A stretch of 31,235 nucleotides of DNA from JAAYEA01 sp012689325. Lineage in GTDB: Bacteria; Chloroflexota; Anaerolineae; JAAYEA01. The stretch covers positions 1 to 31,235 of the forward strand of contig DAITVZ010000063.1 in the NCBI GenBank assembly GCA_036841525.1. The letters are read 5' to 3'. A model generated the notes under the pieces. The model searched no databases. It was given only the letters and a program-made list of their open reading frames with translations, and was not told the origin of the DNA. A program made the position numbers and the translations under genes. The first letter of the stretch is position 1. Each line of letters opens with the position of its first letter. Below are positions 7,281 through 15,055 of the stretch, in pieces.

Positions 7281-8246
7281 TTACGGCAATCGGGCGACGA
7301 AAGCGATCGCAGCTTCCAGGAAAGCTTCGGGGCACTCTTCGTGGGCGACGTGCCCGCACGCTGGTATCACGGCCAGCTCGGCGTTGGGCAGCTCGCTGGC
7401 GAGGCGGACGCTCTCCGCGGTGGGCACGATGCGGTCATCGTCGCCGGTGATGACCAGCACGGGCAAGGTGAGCTCCTGCAGGCGCTCCGTCAGGCCGGTG
7501 GGCTGGCCGGCCACGGTCAGCTCCCATAGCCCGCGGTCCCAGTTCTCGGCGCGCAGGGGCTTGGTGTAGCCGGCCTCAATCTCGGGCGTGATCCTGGCGG
7601 GGTCGTGCCAGGCGGTGGTGAGCAAGCGCCGCCCCAGGGTGGAGAGCGAGCGGGAAAAGAGCGGGCCGAGGCGTCGGGCCTGCGGCGTGCGCAATAGAGG
7701 TCGCACCCAAGTGGGTGCGCCGCCGCGGGTATAGACCGCCGGGCTGCCCAGGATCAAGGCCGCGACGCGGTCGGGGTATGCCAGCGCGGCGAGCATGGCG
7801 ATGGTCCCGCCCGCCGAGTTGCCCACCAGGATGGCCTTCCCAGAGCCGAATTGGTCCAGCAGGGCGATGGCGGCCGCGGCTTGGCTGGAGGCGCTGTAGG
7901 GGCTTTCGCCCATCCAGTCGCCGGGCAGCGGGCGCTCGGTGAGACCGGAGGAGGGCCGGTCGAAGGCGATGACGGTGCCGAGCTCGGCCAGCGGCGCCAT
8001 CACCTCGCGCCAGCTAAAGACGCTGGCGCCAAAGCCGTGCAACAGGATCAGGGTTGGCTCGCCCTCGCCGCCGAGCCTGTAATGGGTGCTGACCCCGTTG
8101 ACCTCGACAAAGCGGCTATCGGGGTCCGCCAATGCTTGCGGTGGGACCGTGTCTCGCAGGGGAGGGATGGGCACGATCAGGGGCGCCACCGCCAGGAGGA
8201 GCAGTGCCGCAGCCAGCGCCAGGAGCCATCGCGTTCTGCGTCCCAT
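7281..8246 (-). CDS. Alpha/beta-fold hydrolase with N-terminal membrane anchor
   Basis: This 321-aa protein begins with RR and a hydrophobic stretch (about residues 8-26), a signal anchor or signal peptide. The hydrolase core shows the oxyanion HGFG, nucleophile S144 in VGNSAGG, acid D271 in GDDDRIVP and H299 in CGHVAHEE, the order and spacing of the alpha/beta hydrolase fold (AB_hydrolase_1). The substrate is unknown; haloalkane dehalogenase, esterase and C-C hydrolase relatives share the layout, but a Ser nucleophile argues against a dehalogenase. The ATG follows AAGGAGGG by 5 bases. It has its own promoter at 8296-8324 and is the first gene of a two-gene unit with the Sec-peroxiredoxin, which could suggest oxidised-lipid or peroxide metabolism, though this is a guess. 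Confidence 0.87.
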   Translation of the reverse strand: MGRRTRWLLALAAALLLLAVAPLIVPIPPLRDTVPPQALADPDSRFVEVNGVSTHYRLGGEGEPTLILLHGFGASVFSWREVMAPLAELGTVIAFDRPSSGLTERPLPGDWMGESPYSASSQAAAAIALLDQFGSGKAILVGNSAGGTIAMLAALAYPDRVAALILGSPAVYTRGGAPTWVRPLLRTPQARRLGPLFSRSLSTLGRRLLTTAWHDPARITPEIEAGYTKPLRAENWDRGLWELTVAGQPTGLTERLQELTLPVLVITGDDDRIVPTAESVRLASELPNAELAVIPACGHVAHEECPEAFLEAAIAFVARLP

Positions 8247-8295
8247 GTCGCCCTCCTTTCGAGATGGTCATGTTTCACTCGGTCGCTATTGGGAT

Positions 8296-8324
8296 AGCTT
8301 ACCATTGTCTTGCTGTTTTGGCAA
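8296..8324 (-). promoter_or_regulatory. Promoter for alpha/beta hydrolase-peroxiredoxin unit
   Basis: TTGCCA (8324-8319) and TAAGCT (8301-8296) are separated by 17 bases on the minus strand, in the divergent gap between this unit and rsmI. Confidence 0.5.
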
Positions 8325-8343
8325 CCGCGCGCATCCGCGCCAA

Positions 8344-8372
8344 TTGACAGCAGGCTCCAAAAGGGTTAAGCT
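8344..8372 (+). promoter_or_regulatory. Promoter for rsmI
   Basis: A perfect TTGACA -35 (8344-8349) is followed after 17 bases by TAAGCT (8367-8372). The -10 is the same hexamer as in the divergent promoter. Confidence 0.6.
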
Positions 8373-8413
8373 AGGCCTCGCGAGGACCGGGTATCGCGGA
8401 GCGGGAGGGTTTT

Positions 8414-9268
8414 ATCGGCACGCTATATGTGGTTGCGGGGCCTATTGGCAATCTCGAAGATATCACCTTGCGAGCGCTGCGGGTGCTGAAAGGGGTTTCG
8501 CTCGTCGCCGCCGAGGATACCCGCACGGCGCAACATCTCCTGCGCCATTACGATATCCACGCGCCGGTCACCAGCCTCTTTGAGCACAACGAGGAGACCA
8601 AGGTCGGCGCGATCCTCGAGGCCCTGCAAGGGGGCGATGTGGCGCTCATCTCGGAGGCGGGCACCCCTGGCCTCTCCGACCCCGGCTATCGCCTCATCGC
8701 GGCGACCATCGCGGCGGGGCTGCCGGTGGTGCCCATCCCTGGGCCTTCCGCGCTGACCACGGCCCTGGTGGTGAGCGGGCTGCCCACGGATGGCTTTGTC
8801 TTTTTGGGGTTTCTGCCGCGCAAGCCCTCGGCGCGGCGCGCCCTGTTGGGCGAGTGCCAGGCCGAGCGGCGCACGCTGGTGGCCTACGAGGCGCCCCACC
8901 GCCTGCGCGAGGCGCTCGCCGATATCCGCGAGACCCTCGGGGACCGGCAGATCGCCGTGGCGCGCGAGCTGACCAAGCTCTTTGAGCAGGTGATCCGCGG
9001 CACGGTGAGCGAGGCCCTGGCCCACTTTGAGCAGCAGCCGCCGCGCGGCGAGATCACGCTGGTGATCGCGGGGGCGACGGAGGCCGACTCGGCCGCGTGG
9101 GCCGAGGAGCACGTGCGCGCCAGCCTGGCGGAGCTGCTGGCCGGAGGTCTGAGCAAGAGCGAAGCGGCGCGACAGGTGGCGCAGCGATCCCATTGGCCGC
9201 GCCAGCAGGTTTATCGCCTGGCGATGGACCTGGCTGGCGCGGAACAGCACGGACAGGAGAAGGAGTGA
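8414..9268 (+). CDS. rsmI: 16S rRNA (cytidine(1402)-2'-O)-methyltransferase RsmI
   Basis: RsmI uses SAM to 2'-O-methylate C1402 in the decoding centre of 16S rRNA. The protein has the family N-terminus (GTLYVVAGPIGNLEDITLRA), AAEDTRTAQHLL, the SEAGTPGLSDPG motif and PIPGPSA. A C-terminal helical segment contains KSEAARQVA. The conserved first residue aligns with an ATC codon at 8414, four bases after GGGAGGG. The first canonical start is GTG at 8429; it sits 19 bases after that ribosome-binding site and would remove the first beta strand. An in-frame TAG at 8372-8374 excludes earlier starts. I therefore place the start at ATC 8414 (284 aa), a rare initiation codon; GTG 8429 (279 aa) is the conservative choice. 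The next gene begins 7 bases after the stop. Confidence 0.92.
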   Translation: MGTLYVVAGPIGNLEDITLRALRVLKGVSLVAAEDTRTAQHLLRHYDIHAPVTSLFEHNEETKVGAILEALQGGDVALISEAGTPGLSDPGYRLIAATIAAGLPVVPIPGPSALTTALVVSGLPTDGFVFLGFLPRKPSARRALLGECQAERRTLVAYEAPHRLREALADIRETLGDRQIAVARELTKLFEQVIRGTVSEALAHFEQQPPRGEITLVIAGATEADSAAWAEEHVRASLAELLAGGLSKSEAARQVAQRSHWPRQQVYRLAMDLAGAEQHGQEKE

Positions 9269-9275
9269 AAAGCGC

Positions 9276-10334
9276 ATGACCGATCTGGATAACCTCGCCG
9301 AATTGAGGCTGTGCGACCCGCAGGATATGCTGGGCCATATCTCCCGGCTGCCCCAGCAATGCGCGGAGGCCTGGCAGAACGCGCAGCGCAGCGCCCTGCC
9401 GGAGCGGTACCGGCATGCTCGGCAGGTCTTGGTGCTGGGGCTGGGCGGCTCGGCCATCGGCGGCGACCTGGTGCGCACGCTGGCGCAACCCGAGTGCGCC
9501 GTGCCGATGCTGGTCAACCGCGATTACACGCTCCCCGCTTTTGTGGGCCCGGAGACGCTGGTGATCGCCTCCAGCCACTCCGGCAACACGGAGGAGACCC
9601 TGCTCACCGCCGAGGCCGCCCTTGCGGCGGGGGCGATGGTGGTGGCGGTGACCACCGGAGGCCAATTGGCCGAGTGGGCCGCGGCCCATGCCTTGCCGGT
9701 GGTGCGGTTCACCTATCCTTCGCAGCCGCGGGCGGCGCTGGGCCATTCGTTGATCCTGGTGCTGGGCGTCCTCTGCAAACTGGGGCTGGTGGCGGACAAG
9801 TCGGCGGACGTCCAGGAGGCCATCGCCGTGATGAGCGAATGGCAGGCCGAGATCGCGCCGGGGGTGCCGGCGGTGCAGAACGCGGCGAAAGGGCTGGCCA
9901 GTTGGTTGTGGGGCGGACTGCCCATCGTCTATGGCGCGGGTTATCTCTCCGAGGTGGCGCGGCGCTGGAAGGGCCAGTTCAACGAGAACGCCAAGTCTTG
10001 GAGCTTTTTCGAGCAGATGCCCGAGCTGAACCATAATGCGGTGGCCGGGTTCGAGGCGCCGCAGGCGGTGAGCCAGACCGCTCGGGTGATCATGTTGCTC
10101 TCCTCGCTGGACCACCCGCGCAATCGCCGCCGCTTCGAGGTCACGCGCGAGATCTTGGCGGCGCGCGGGATCAAGTGCCAGACGGTCGAGGCGCGCGGGA
10201 GCAGCCCGCTGGCGCAGCTCCTCTCGATGGTCCACTATGGCGACTATGTCAGCTATTACCTGGCCATGCTCTACCAGATGGATCCCACGCCCATCGGCAA
10301 CATCACCTATCTAAAGCAGCGCTTGAGCCAGTGA
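9276..10334 (+). CDS. Bifunctional phosphoglucose/phosphomannose isomerase
   Basis: This 352-aa protein matches the archaeal/bacterial bifunctional PGI/PMI family (two SIS domains). It shows GLGGSAIGGDLVR near residue 53, ASSHSGNTEETL (sugar-phosphate-binding serines and threonine), and a C-terminal PGI-like part with KGQFNENAKSWSFFEQMPELNHN, where E and H residues support isomerisation. It interconverts glucose-6-P, fructose-6-P and mannose-6-P in the cytoplasm, feeding glycolysis and sugar-nucleotide synthesis. Family length is about 300-350. A purine-rich AGGAGAAGGAG stretch at the end of rsmI serves as the ribosome-binding site, and the genes are 7 bases apart, so they are co-transcribed. 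Confidence in the family is high; the exact balance of PGI and PMI activity cannot be judged. Confidence 0.92.
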   Translation: MTDLDNLAELRLCDPQDMLGHISRLPQQCAEAWQNAQRSALPERYRHARQVLVLGLGGSAIGGDLVRTLAQPECAVPMLVNRDYTLPAFVGPETLVIASSHSGNTEETLLTAEAALAAGAMVVAVTTGGQLAEWAAAHALPVVRFTYPSQPRAALGHSLILVLGVLCKLGLVADKSADVQEAIAVMSEWQAEIAPGVPAVQNAAKGLASWLWGGLPIVYGAGYLSEVARRWKGQFNENAKSWSFFEQMPELNHNAVAGFEAPQAVSQTARVIMLLSSLDHPRNRRRFEVTREILAARGIKCQTVEARGSSPLAQLLSMVHYGDYVSYYLAMLYQMDPTPIGNITYLKQRLSQ

Positions 10335-10378
10335 GCGTCAGCGCGCCTTGACCTACGCCTGGACGATGCGGAGCCACG

Positions 10379-11521
10379 ATGCCGACGATCCTGATCGCTG
10401 ACGATGAGGAGATGATACGCACCCTGATTCGGGAGGCGCTATCCCGCGCCGACGGCCGGTACCGCTTTCTCGAGGCCGCCGATGGCGTGGCGGCCTTGCA
10501 GATGGCGCAAGAGCGCAACCCCGATCTGGTTCTCCTGGACGTGGTGATGCCTTCGCTGAGCGGCCTGCAGGTCTGCCGCGCGCTCAAGGAAGCGGAGGCG
10601 ACGCGGCACGTCCCAATCATCCTGATGACGGCGCGAAGCGACCGGGCGCTCAGGGTTCAGGCGGTGGAGGCGGGCGGCGACGACTTTTTGTTCAAGCCGT
10701 TCGATGTGCTAGAGTTGACCCTGCGCGTCAAGTCGCTGTTGCGCATCAAAGAGCTGCATGATGCCCTGCAGGAGCGCTACGCCGCGTCGCGCGAGCAGAA
10801 CCAGGAGCTGCAAGAGCTGGGCCGGTGGCGCGAGGACCTGACCCATATGCTCATCCACGACATGCGCAACCCCCTATCCAACACCCAATTGGCCCTGCAA
10901 TTCGTCTTGGACGAGGGCGCTGTGCTGGACCCGGTCCATCGCAGGATGCTCGAGGTGGCCTTTTCCAGCGTGGTGCAGTTGGATAGGATGGTGAACAATA
11001 TCCTCGATATCAATCGCATGGAACGGGGCAGGCTGATCCTGAACAAGCTTCCCCAGGATATCCCCGCCTTGATCCAGCAGAGCATCCAGCAGCTAGCGCC
11101 CCTGGCGAGCGTGGACGACAAGCGGCTCATGCTGGCCGTCGATGAGGTTCCACCTGTGAAGGCGGATGGCGATCTGCTTTCCCGGATCGTGGCGAACCTA
11201 TTGGACAATGCCATCCGCTATTCGCCGCGGGGCAGCTTGATCTTGGTCACGCTGGGCAAGATGACGGAGGGCGCGGGGCTTCGGGTGAGCATCCATAGCC
11301 CCGGCGAGCCCATCCCGGCGGAGGCCCGGGAAGCGATATTCGACAAGTTCCGACAATTGGGTAATTCGCAAGCCAGAGGGCGCGGCGTGGGCCTGGGGCT
11401 GGCCTTCTGCCGCATGGCCGTGGAAGCTCACGGGGGGCGCATTTGGGTGGAGAGCGCGGAAGGAGTGGGCAACACCTTTCATTTCACCCTGCCCGCAGCA
11501 TTCGGAGGCGAGCAGACATAA
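10379..11521 (+). CDS. Response receiver-histidine kinase hybrid (REC-HisKA-HATPase)
   Basis: This soluble 380-aa protein has no membrane segment. The N-terminal receiver domain has D8/D9, phospho-acceptor D54, T84 and K106. A charged helical linker (~120-150) leads to HisKA with H160 in MLIHDMRNPLSNTQ. The ATPase domain has the N-box NLLDNAIRYS (N273, N277) and G2 box GRGVGLGL (334-341). The G1 box, usually DxGxG, reads HSPGEPIP (about 306-313), with Ser in place of the adenine-binding Asp; a related Asn-containing variant occurs in some phytochrome-like kinases. With an N-terminal receiver it probably takes phosphate from another kinase and passes signals onward. No partner is adjacent. It lies 44 bases after the isomerase gene and may share its transcript, ending at the hairpin just after its stop. 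Confidence 0.88.
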   Translation: MPTILIADDEEMIRTLIREALSRADGRYRFLEAADGVAALQMAQERNPDLVLLDVVMPSLSGLQVCRALKEAEATRHVPIILMTARSDRALRVQAVEAGGDDFLFKPFDVLELTLRVKSLLRIKELHDALQERYAASREQNQELQELGRWREDLTHMLIHDMRNPLSNTQLALQFVLDEGAVLDPVHRRMLEVAFSSVVQLDRMVNNILDINRMERGRLILNKLPQDIPALIQQSIQQLAPLASVDDKRLMLAVDEVPPVKADGDLLSRIVANLLDNAIRYSPRGSLILVTLGKMTEGAGLRVSIHSPGEPIPAEAREAIFDKFRQLGNSQARGRGVGLGLAFCRMAVEAHGGRIWVESAEGVGNTFHFTLPAAFGGEQT

Positions 11522-11554
11522 CCCGCGGGAGGCTTTGAGGGCCTCCCGCGGGTT
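11520..11554. terminator. Bidirectional GC hairpin between convergent genes
   Basis: A perfect 14-bp stem (11520-11533 with 11541-11554) with a 7-base loop overlaps the stop codon of the kinase gene and precedes the convergent 372-aa gene by 26 bases. There is no clear U-tract on either side. Confidence 0.75.
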
Positions 11555-11580
11555 GGCGTGTTCGGTTGGCAAGCTGGGGC

Positions 11581-12699
11581 TCAAGCCGCGGCCGGCGCCG
11601 CTGAGAGCAGCTTTTTGGCCTGCTGCCGTTTCTTGGCGCTCCCCAAGGAAGCATAGATCTCGTCGGCGCGCTGGCCATAGGCCCGCGCGGCGGCATAGCG
11701 CCCGATTTGCAGGTTGATCTCGCCCTGCTGTAACCAGCTATTCGCCAAGAGGTACAGACTGACCGCCTGAGCGGTCGTCCAGCCACGGTCGCGCAGCACG
11801 ACCAGCCGCTTGCTCTCGTCCTCGTCCAGCAGCAGCTCGATCTCTTCATCCACCTGGGCGAGGCGCTGCTGGTAATACTGGGCGATATCGGCCTTGTCCA
11901 GGTTGCGTTGGACTGCGGCCCGGGCCTTGAGGCAGTCGGCGGCCAGATCGTTGGCGCCGTTGCGCTGCGCTTGCGCCAGCACGTCGTCGATGATGACCAG
12001 GGCGCGATAGTAGGGCTTGGCGGCTGACATGAGGTGGGTCAACTGGGCCTTGCGGGCGATCTTGGCTTGCTCGGCGCCGTCCAGCTCGGCGGTGGCGCGG
12101 GCCAGGATATCCAGCGGCTCGTGAAACTCGGGGTCCAGCTCTTGGGCGGCACGGACAGCGACGCGGACGCCTTCCAGGTCCTTGGCCGCCCAGGCCGTCC
12201 AGGCTTGAGCCAGAGCTTGCCAGGCGGGCAGGCCCTGTGTCGCCGAGACCGCGGCGATGCGATCGCGAATCGAGGCGGATACCGCGCCGCCAAAGGCGGC
12301 GACGATGCGCTGAGAAACCCGATCGAGCAGCGCTGCTGGGTTATCCAGCGTGTCCTCCTCTTTGGCGATCAGCGAAAAACCGGTGTCGCGCACCTGGTAG
12401 GCGTTGATCCTGATGCGCTTGTCGTCGATCAGATAGCTTCCCGTGACGATATGGCCCCCATGCAACACCTCGCTGACGCGGATCTGCTCTTCCCAGTTAA
12501 CCAGTGTCTGGGTGTGGATCTCTTGTCGGGTATAGGCCAGCTCGTAACAAGAAATGACGTCCAATCCGGCGGCGATCAGCTTGTCGGCCAGGGCCCTGGC
12601 CAGGTTCACCCCAAACCAATCCAAGTCGGTCCGGCCGCTCTGCCCAAAAGGCATCATCGCGACGAATCCGCTTGTTCGCTTGGTCTCCATGTTGTCCAC
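11581..12699 (-). CDS. Unknown protein with N-terminal alpha/beta domain and helical repeats
   Basis: I do not recognise this 372-aa protein with certainty. Residues ~10-140 alternate strands and helices (FVAMMPFGQSG, then LARALADKLIAAGLDVI, then HIVTGSYLIDDKRIRINAYQV), a pattern resembling FlgO or the TolB N-terminal domain. Residues ~150-370 are helical and rich in Ala, Gln and charged residues, like TPR or coiled-coil repeats (AWTAWAAKDLEGVRVAVRAA, LQQGEINLQIGRYAAARAYG). There is no signal peptide or membrane segment. It follows the S1-domain gene by 29 bases on the same strand, so the two probably form one unit, ended by the hairpin at 11520-11554. A scaffold role is possible but unsupported. 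Confidence 0.78.
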   Translation of the reverse strand: MDNMETKRTSGFVAMMPFGQSGRTDLDWFGVNLARALADKLIAAGLDVISCYELAYTRQEIHTQTLVNWEEQIRVSEVLHGGHIVTGSYLIDDKRIRINAYQVRDTGFSLIAKEEDTLDNPAALLDRVSQRIVAAFGGAVSASIRDRIAAVSATQGLPAWQALAQAWTAWAAKDLEGVRVAVRAAQELDPEFHEPLDILARATAELDGAEQAKIARKAQLTHLMSAAKPYYRALVIIDDVLAQAQRNGANDLAADCLKARAAVQRNLDKADIAQYYQQRLAQVDEEIELLLDEDESKRLVVLRDRGWTTAQAVSLYLLANSWLQQGEINLQIGRYAAARAYGQRADEIYASLGSAKKRQQAKKLLSAAPAAA

Positions 12700-12728
12700 C
12701 CTTGTCCTTTTCTGCGTGGGTGTTTTCG

Positions 12729-13856
12729 TCAGTCGTTGGCGCGCTTCAGGCTCAGGGCGATGCGGCGCCGCTCCTTGTCCACTTCCAGCACGCGCAACTG
12801 GACCCGGTCGCCGATCTGGACAATCTGCGCCGGATCGCTGACTTCATCAGCCAGCTCCGAGATGTGGATCAAGCCCTCAATGCCGTCGCCGATGGAGGCA
12901 AAGGCCCCGAACTTGAGCACGTTGGTGATCTCGCCTTCCACCAACTGGCCCTCCCAGTATTTCTCGACGGCCTGGGACCAGGGATCGGATTGCAGGCGCT
13001 TGAGGCTCAGGGCGATGCGCTCGCGCTCCCGATCGACAGAGAGCACATAGACGTCCACTTCCTGGCCAACCTGCAAAACCTGCTCGGGCTTGTTGACGCG
13101 CTCCCAGGAGATTTCCGAGATGTGGATCAGCCCATCGATATAGCCCAGCGAGACGAACGCGCCAAAGTCGCAGAGGCTGCTGACGACGCCGTGTCGGGTC
13201 TGGCCTTCCTGCAGCTCGGCGATGAACTGCTCGCGCTGGGCTTTTTCCCACTCGCGGCGGGCCTGCCGCTCGGAAAGGATCAAACGGCGGCGACGGTGGT
13301 CCACCTCGATGACTTTGACCGGCAAGGTGCGCCCGACCATCTCTTGCAGGGCGCCGTCCCGATCCGGGCTGCGGCTGCCGCGCCCGAGCGAGGAGACCTG
13401 GGAGGTGGGGACAAAGCCCTGGATCTGCCCGAACTGCATCAAAAGGCCGCCGCGGTTGTAGCCCACGACTTCGCTCTCCAGGATGGCCTGGCTCTCCAGA
13501 TACTCCATGGCGCGCTGCCAATCTCGCATGGACTGCGCCATGTTGATCGAGACGATGACCTCGCCTTCGCTCTCTGGCTGAAGCACATAGACCATGATCT
13601 CGGCGCCGGGCTTGAGTGCGGCGCGTACCTCTTCATCCAGCCGCACCAAATCCCGGTCCTGTACCACGCCGTTCATCTTGGCCCCGATATCGACCAACAC
13701 CTCGCTTGGCTTGACTTCCAGAATCGTGGCCTTGCGCAGGTCACCACGTTTGGGTTGGCAATAGAGATATTCCTCGTTCAGCCAATCCAACATGCTCTCG
13801 GTCGACTGCTCGCTTTCGTCCTTGAGCGAGCTCTTCTCTTGTGACGTGTCCACCAT
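12729..13856 (-). CDS. Four-S1-domain RNA-binding protein (ribosomal protein S1-like)
   Basis: This 375-aa protein consists of an acidic N-terminus and four S1 (OB-fold) domains at about 38-105, 120-200, 213-283 and 298-368. The third and fourth have the classic endings DGLIHISEIS and EGLIHISELA, followed by EVDKERRRIALSLKR-type closing strands. S1 proteins bind single-stranded mRNA and help it onto the 30S subunit; four-domain forms occur in Gram-positives, Chloroflexi and other phyla. The ATG at 13856 sits 6 bases after GGAGGT; a start 15 codons upstream (13901) lacks such a site. A strong promoter (TTGACT-17-TATAGT) lies at 13904-13932. The 372-aa gene follows in the same unit. Whether it is a true rpsA product or a paralogue cannot be told here. 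Confidence 0.9.
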   Translation of the reverse strand: MVDTSQEKSSLKDESEQSTESMLDWLNEEYLYCQPKRGDLRKATILEVKPSEVLVDIGAKMNGVVQDRDLVRLDEEVRAALKPGAEIMVYVLQPESEGEVIVSINMAQSMRDWQRAMEYLESQAILESEVVGYNRGGLLMQFGQIQGFVPTSQVSSLGRGSRSPDRDGALQEMVGRTLPVKVIEVDHRRRRLILSERQARREWEKAQREQFIAELQEGQTRHGVVSSLCDFGAFVSLGYIDGLIHISEISWERVNKPEQVLQVGQEVDVYVLSVDRERERIALSLKRLQSDPWSQAVEKYWEGQLVEGEITNVLKFGAFASIGDGIEGLIHISELADEVSDPAQIVQIGDRVQLRVLEVDKERRRIALSLKRAND

Positions 13857-13903
13857 GTGTGACCTCCAGCCAGTGGTTAGCTCGATACGCGAGCATAACA
13901 AGC

Positions 13904-13932
13904 ACTATAGCAGAAAGACGCTCAGAAGTCAA
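13904..13932 (-). promoter_or_regulatory. Promoter for the S1-domain gene
   Basis: TTGACT (13932-13927), 17 bases, then TATAGT (13909-13904), preceded by TGC on the minus strand. The ATG is about 50 bases further on. Confidence 0.68.
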
Positions 13933-14142
13933 ACCAGAAGTTTCCAATCGCCTTGCGCGATTCGGCGAATGGGGAAATGACCTAGTGGGGCGGATATCGC
14001 TTTGTCTCAGGCGCGTGCCGCCCCCAGCACGCGCCCGAGAAAAGCAAGAGGAGGAGTGCCCGCGACGGCCATGAGCCGGCCATCGCGTTCAGCTCTGTAT
14101 ACGCAAGTGGGGGCGAAAGGTTCCCTTTTCAGGGCCTTTTTG
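13933..14142. other. Intergenic region with three hairpins
   Basis: No gene is evident. There is a 13-bp near-perfect stem at 14006-14038 (core GGCGCGTGC with GCACGCGCC), a 10-bp stem with one mismatch at 14061-14087, and a bulged stem at 14116-14139 followed by T on the plus strand. The last may end the flavoprotein transcript on the minus strand or a plus-strand RNA. Confidence 0.5.
14116..14141. terminator. Hairpin with T-tract after flavoprotein gene
   Basis: AAAGG pairs with CCTTT and CCC with GGG, with a two-base bulge. On the plus strand it ends in five T; on the minus strand it starts two bases after the TAA stop and has only TTT, so direction is uncertain. Confidence 0.5.
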
Positions 14143-14622
14143 TTATTCGCCGCGCTTGCCCGTCATCTCTTGGATCCAGATACAGCCCACCGTCACCTTT
14201 TCCAGGCGCGCCGCTTGCAGCAGCCTGGCTTTCAGCGGCTCTGGCTCGCTCTCCAGTTGCTCGATCATCAGGCTCAGCGCCTGGCGCTTGGCCTCCAAGT
14301 CCTCCAGGAACTCGACGCGGCCTCGGAACTGCACGGTGCGATAGGCATAGTCGCATTGCCCTGCCACCAACCCGCGATCCTCGGTGATCTGCCCCCAGAC
14401 CACGGGGTTGGCGGCGAGGTAATCCATTTTCTTGCCGCGCTGGGCGCAGTGAAAGTAGAAGCAGCGGCGCTCCTCGTCGAAGCCATAGTTCATGGTGACA
14501 AGGTATGGCTCGTTATCCTTGCAGAGCGCCAGGGCCATGTATTGCTGGCCCCGGATGATCTCGGCCATCTGCTGCGGATCGTCAATAGCCATTTCCTTGC
14601 GGCGTAGGTGGTAGGTGGTCAA
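14143..14622 (-). CDS. Pyridoxamine 5'-phosphate oxidase-like flavin protein
   Basis: The 159-aa product has the split-barrel PNPOx-like fold: IIRGQQYMALALCKDNEPYLVTMNYGFDEERRCFYFHCAQRGKKMDYL is the usual FMN-barrel start, followed by FRGRVEFLED. Such proteins bind FMN, F420 or heme; the ligand is not readable. I place the start at TTG 14622, eight bases after GAGGG, because family members begin with a YHLRRKE-like segment; ATG 14592 would cut it. The longer open frame back to 14682 overlaps the DUF503 gene. It lies 22 bases downstream of that gene on the same strand, so they form a unit. A role in detoxification or redox is usual for the family but unproven. Confidence 0.85.
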   Translation of the reverse strand: MTTYHLRRKEMAIDDPQQMAEIIRGQQYMALALCKDNEPYLVTMNYGFDEERRCFYFHCAQRGKKMDYLAANPVVWGQITEDRGLVAGQCDYAYRTVQFRGRVEFLEDLEAKRQALSLMIEQLESEPEPLKARLLQAARLEKVTVGCIWIQEMTGKRGE

Positions 14623-14644
14623 GGTGTCTTCCCTCGCGTAATCG

Positions 14645-14929
14645 CTAGAGCATCTGGATCTCGAAATCCACCAGGTTCGCATCGAGGCGCAGTTCCTCGA
14701 TGCGCTGCGTTACTTTGGTGAGCAAGCCGTGGGCATAGGCGGCGTCCATGGAGACGCAGGCAAAGGCCAGCACGGCGACCTGCCAGCGGTCCTGCTGATC
14801 CACCTCGCCGACCGCGACGTTGAAGTCGTTGCGAATCCGGCGCATGAGCGATTGGATGATGCGCCGCTTGTCCTTCAGCGAGAAGGAGGTCGGCAGCTCC
14901 AGCTCGACGGTGCAGACTCCAATGACCAT
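14645..14929 (-). CDS. DUF503 / YlxP-like protein
   Basis: The 94-aa product matches the DUF503 (YlxP) family: it opens MVIGVCTVELELPTSFSLKDKRR and continues with IIQSLMRRIRNDFNVAVGEV. Family proteins are 90-95 residues, fold as a ferredoxin-like dimer, and in Bacillus lie between infB and rbfA; a role in ribosome assembly has been proposed. Here the gene is not with infB. I chose ATG 14929, preceded by a G/A-rich GGGGAGCGGAG, over the ATG six codons upstream, because the family starts at this Met. A TACAAT-type promoter lies at 14958-14984, divergent from maf. Confidence 0.88.
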   Translation of the reverse strand: MVIGVCTVELELPTSFSLKDKRRIIQSLMRRIRNDFNVAVGEVDQQDRWQVAVLAFACVSMDAAYAHGLLTKVTQRIEELRLDANLVDFEIQML

Positions 14930-14957
14930 TGCTCCGCTCCCCTCCATCGGTCAAGCC

Positions 14958-14984
14958 ATTGTAGCTGATTCCGGGCCGCGCGCA
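14958..14984 (-). promoter_or_regulatory. Possible promoter for DUF503 gene
   Basis: TACAAT (14963-14958) on the minus strand, with a weak TTGCGC 16 bases upstream. It is back to back with the maf promoter. Confidence 0.4.
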
Positions 14985-14994
14985 AGAGCGCGCA

Positions 14995-15023
14995 TTGACA
15001 AATTGGGGCGGTCATGCTAACAT
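14995..15023 (+). promoter_or_regulatory. Promoter for maf
   Basis: A perfect TTGACA (14995-15000), 17 bases, then TAACAT (15018-15023) preceded by TGC. The start codon is 33 bases beyond the -10. Confidence 0.68.
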
Positions 15024-15055
15024 AGCGGGCCGATATTCAAGCAAAGGAAGCGTGT

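Noticed and set aside
9991..10004. Second copy of the MITE end (gccaagtctt)
   Set aside because: Only ten bases match, inside a conserved part of the isomerase gene.
13857..13901. Longer S1 protein from 13901
   Set aside because: The ATG at 13856 has GGAGGT at good spacing, and the extra residues do not look like the family.
14071..14142. Small plus-strand gene after AGGAGG at 14048
   Set aside because: Spacing to the ATG is 16 bases and the frame runs antisense into the flavoprotein gene.
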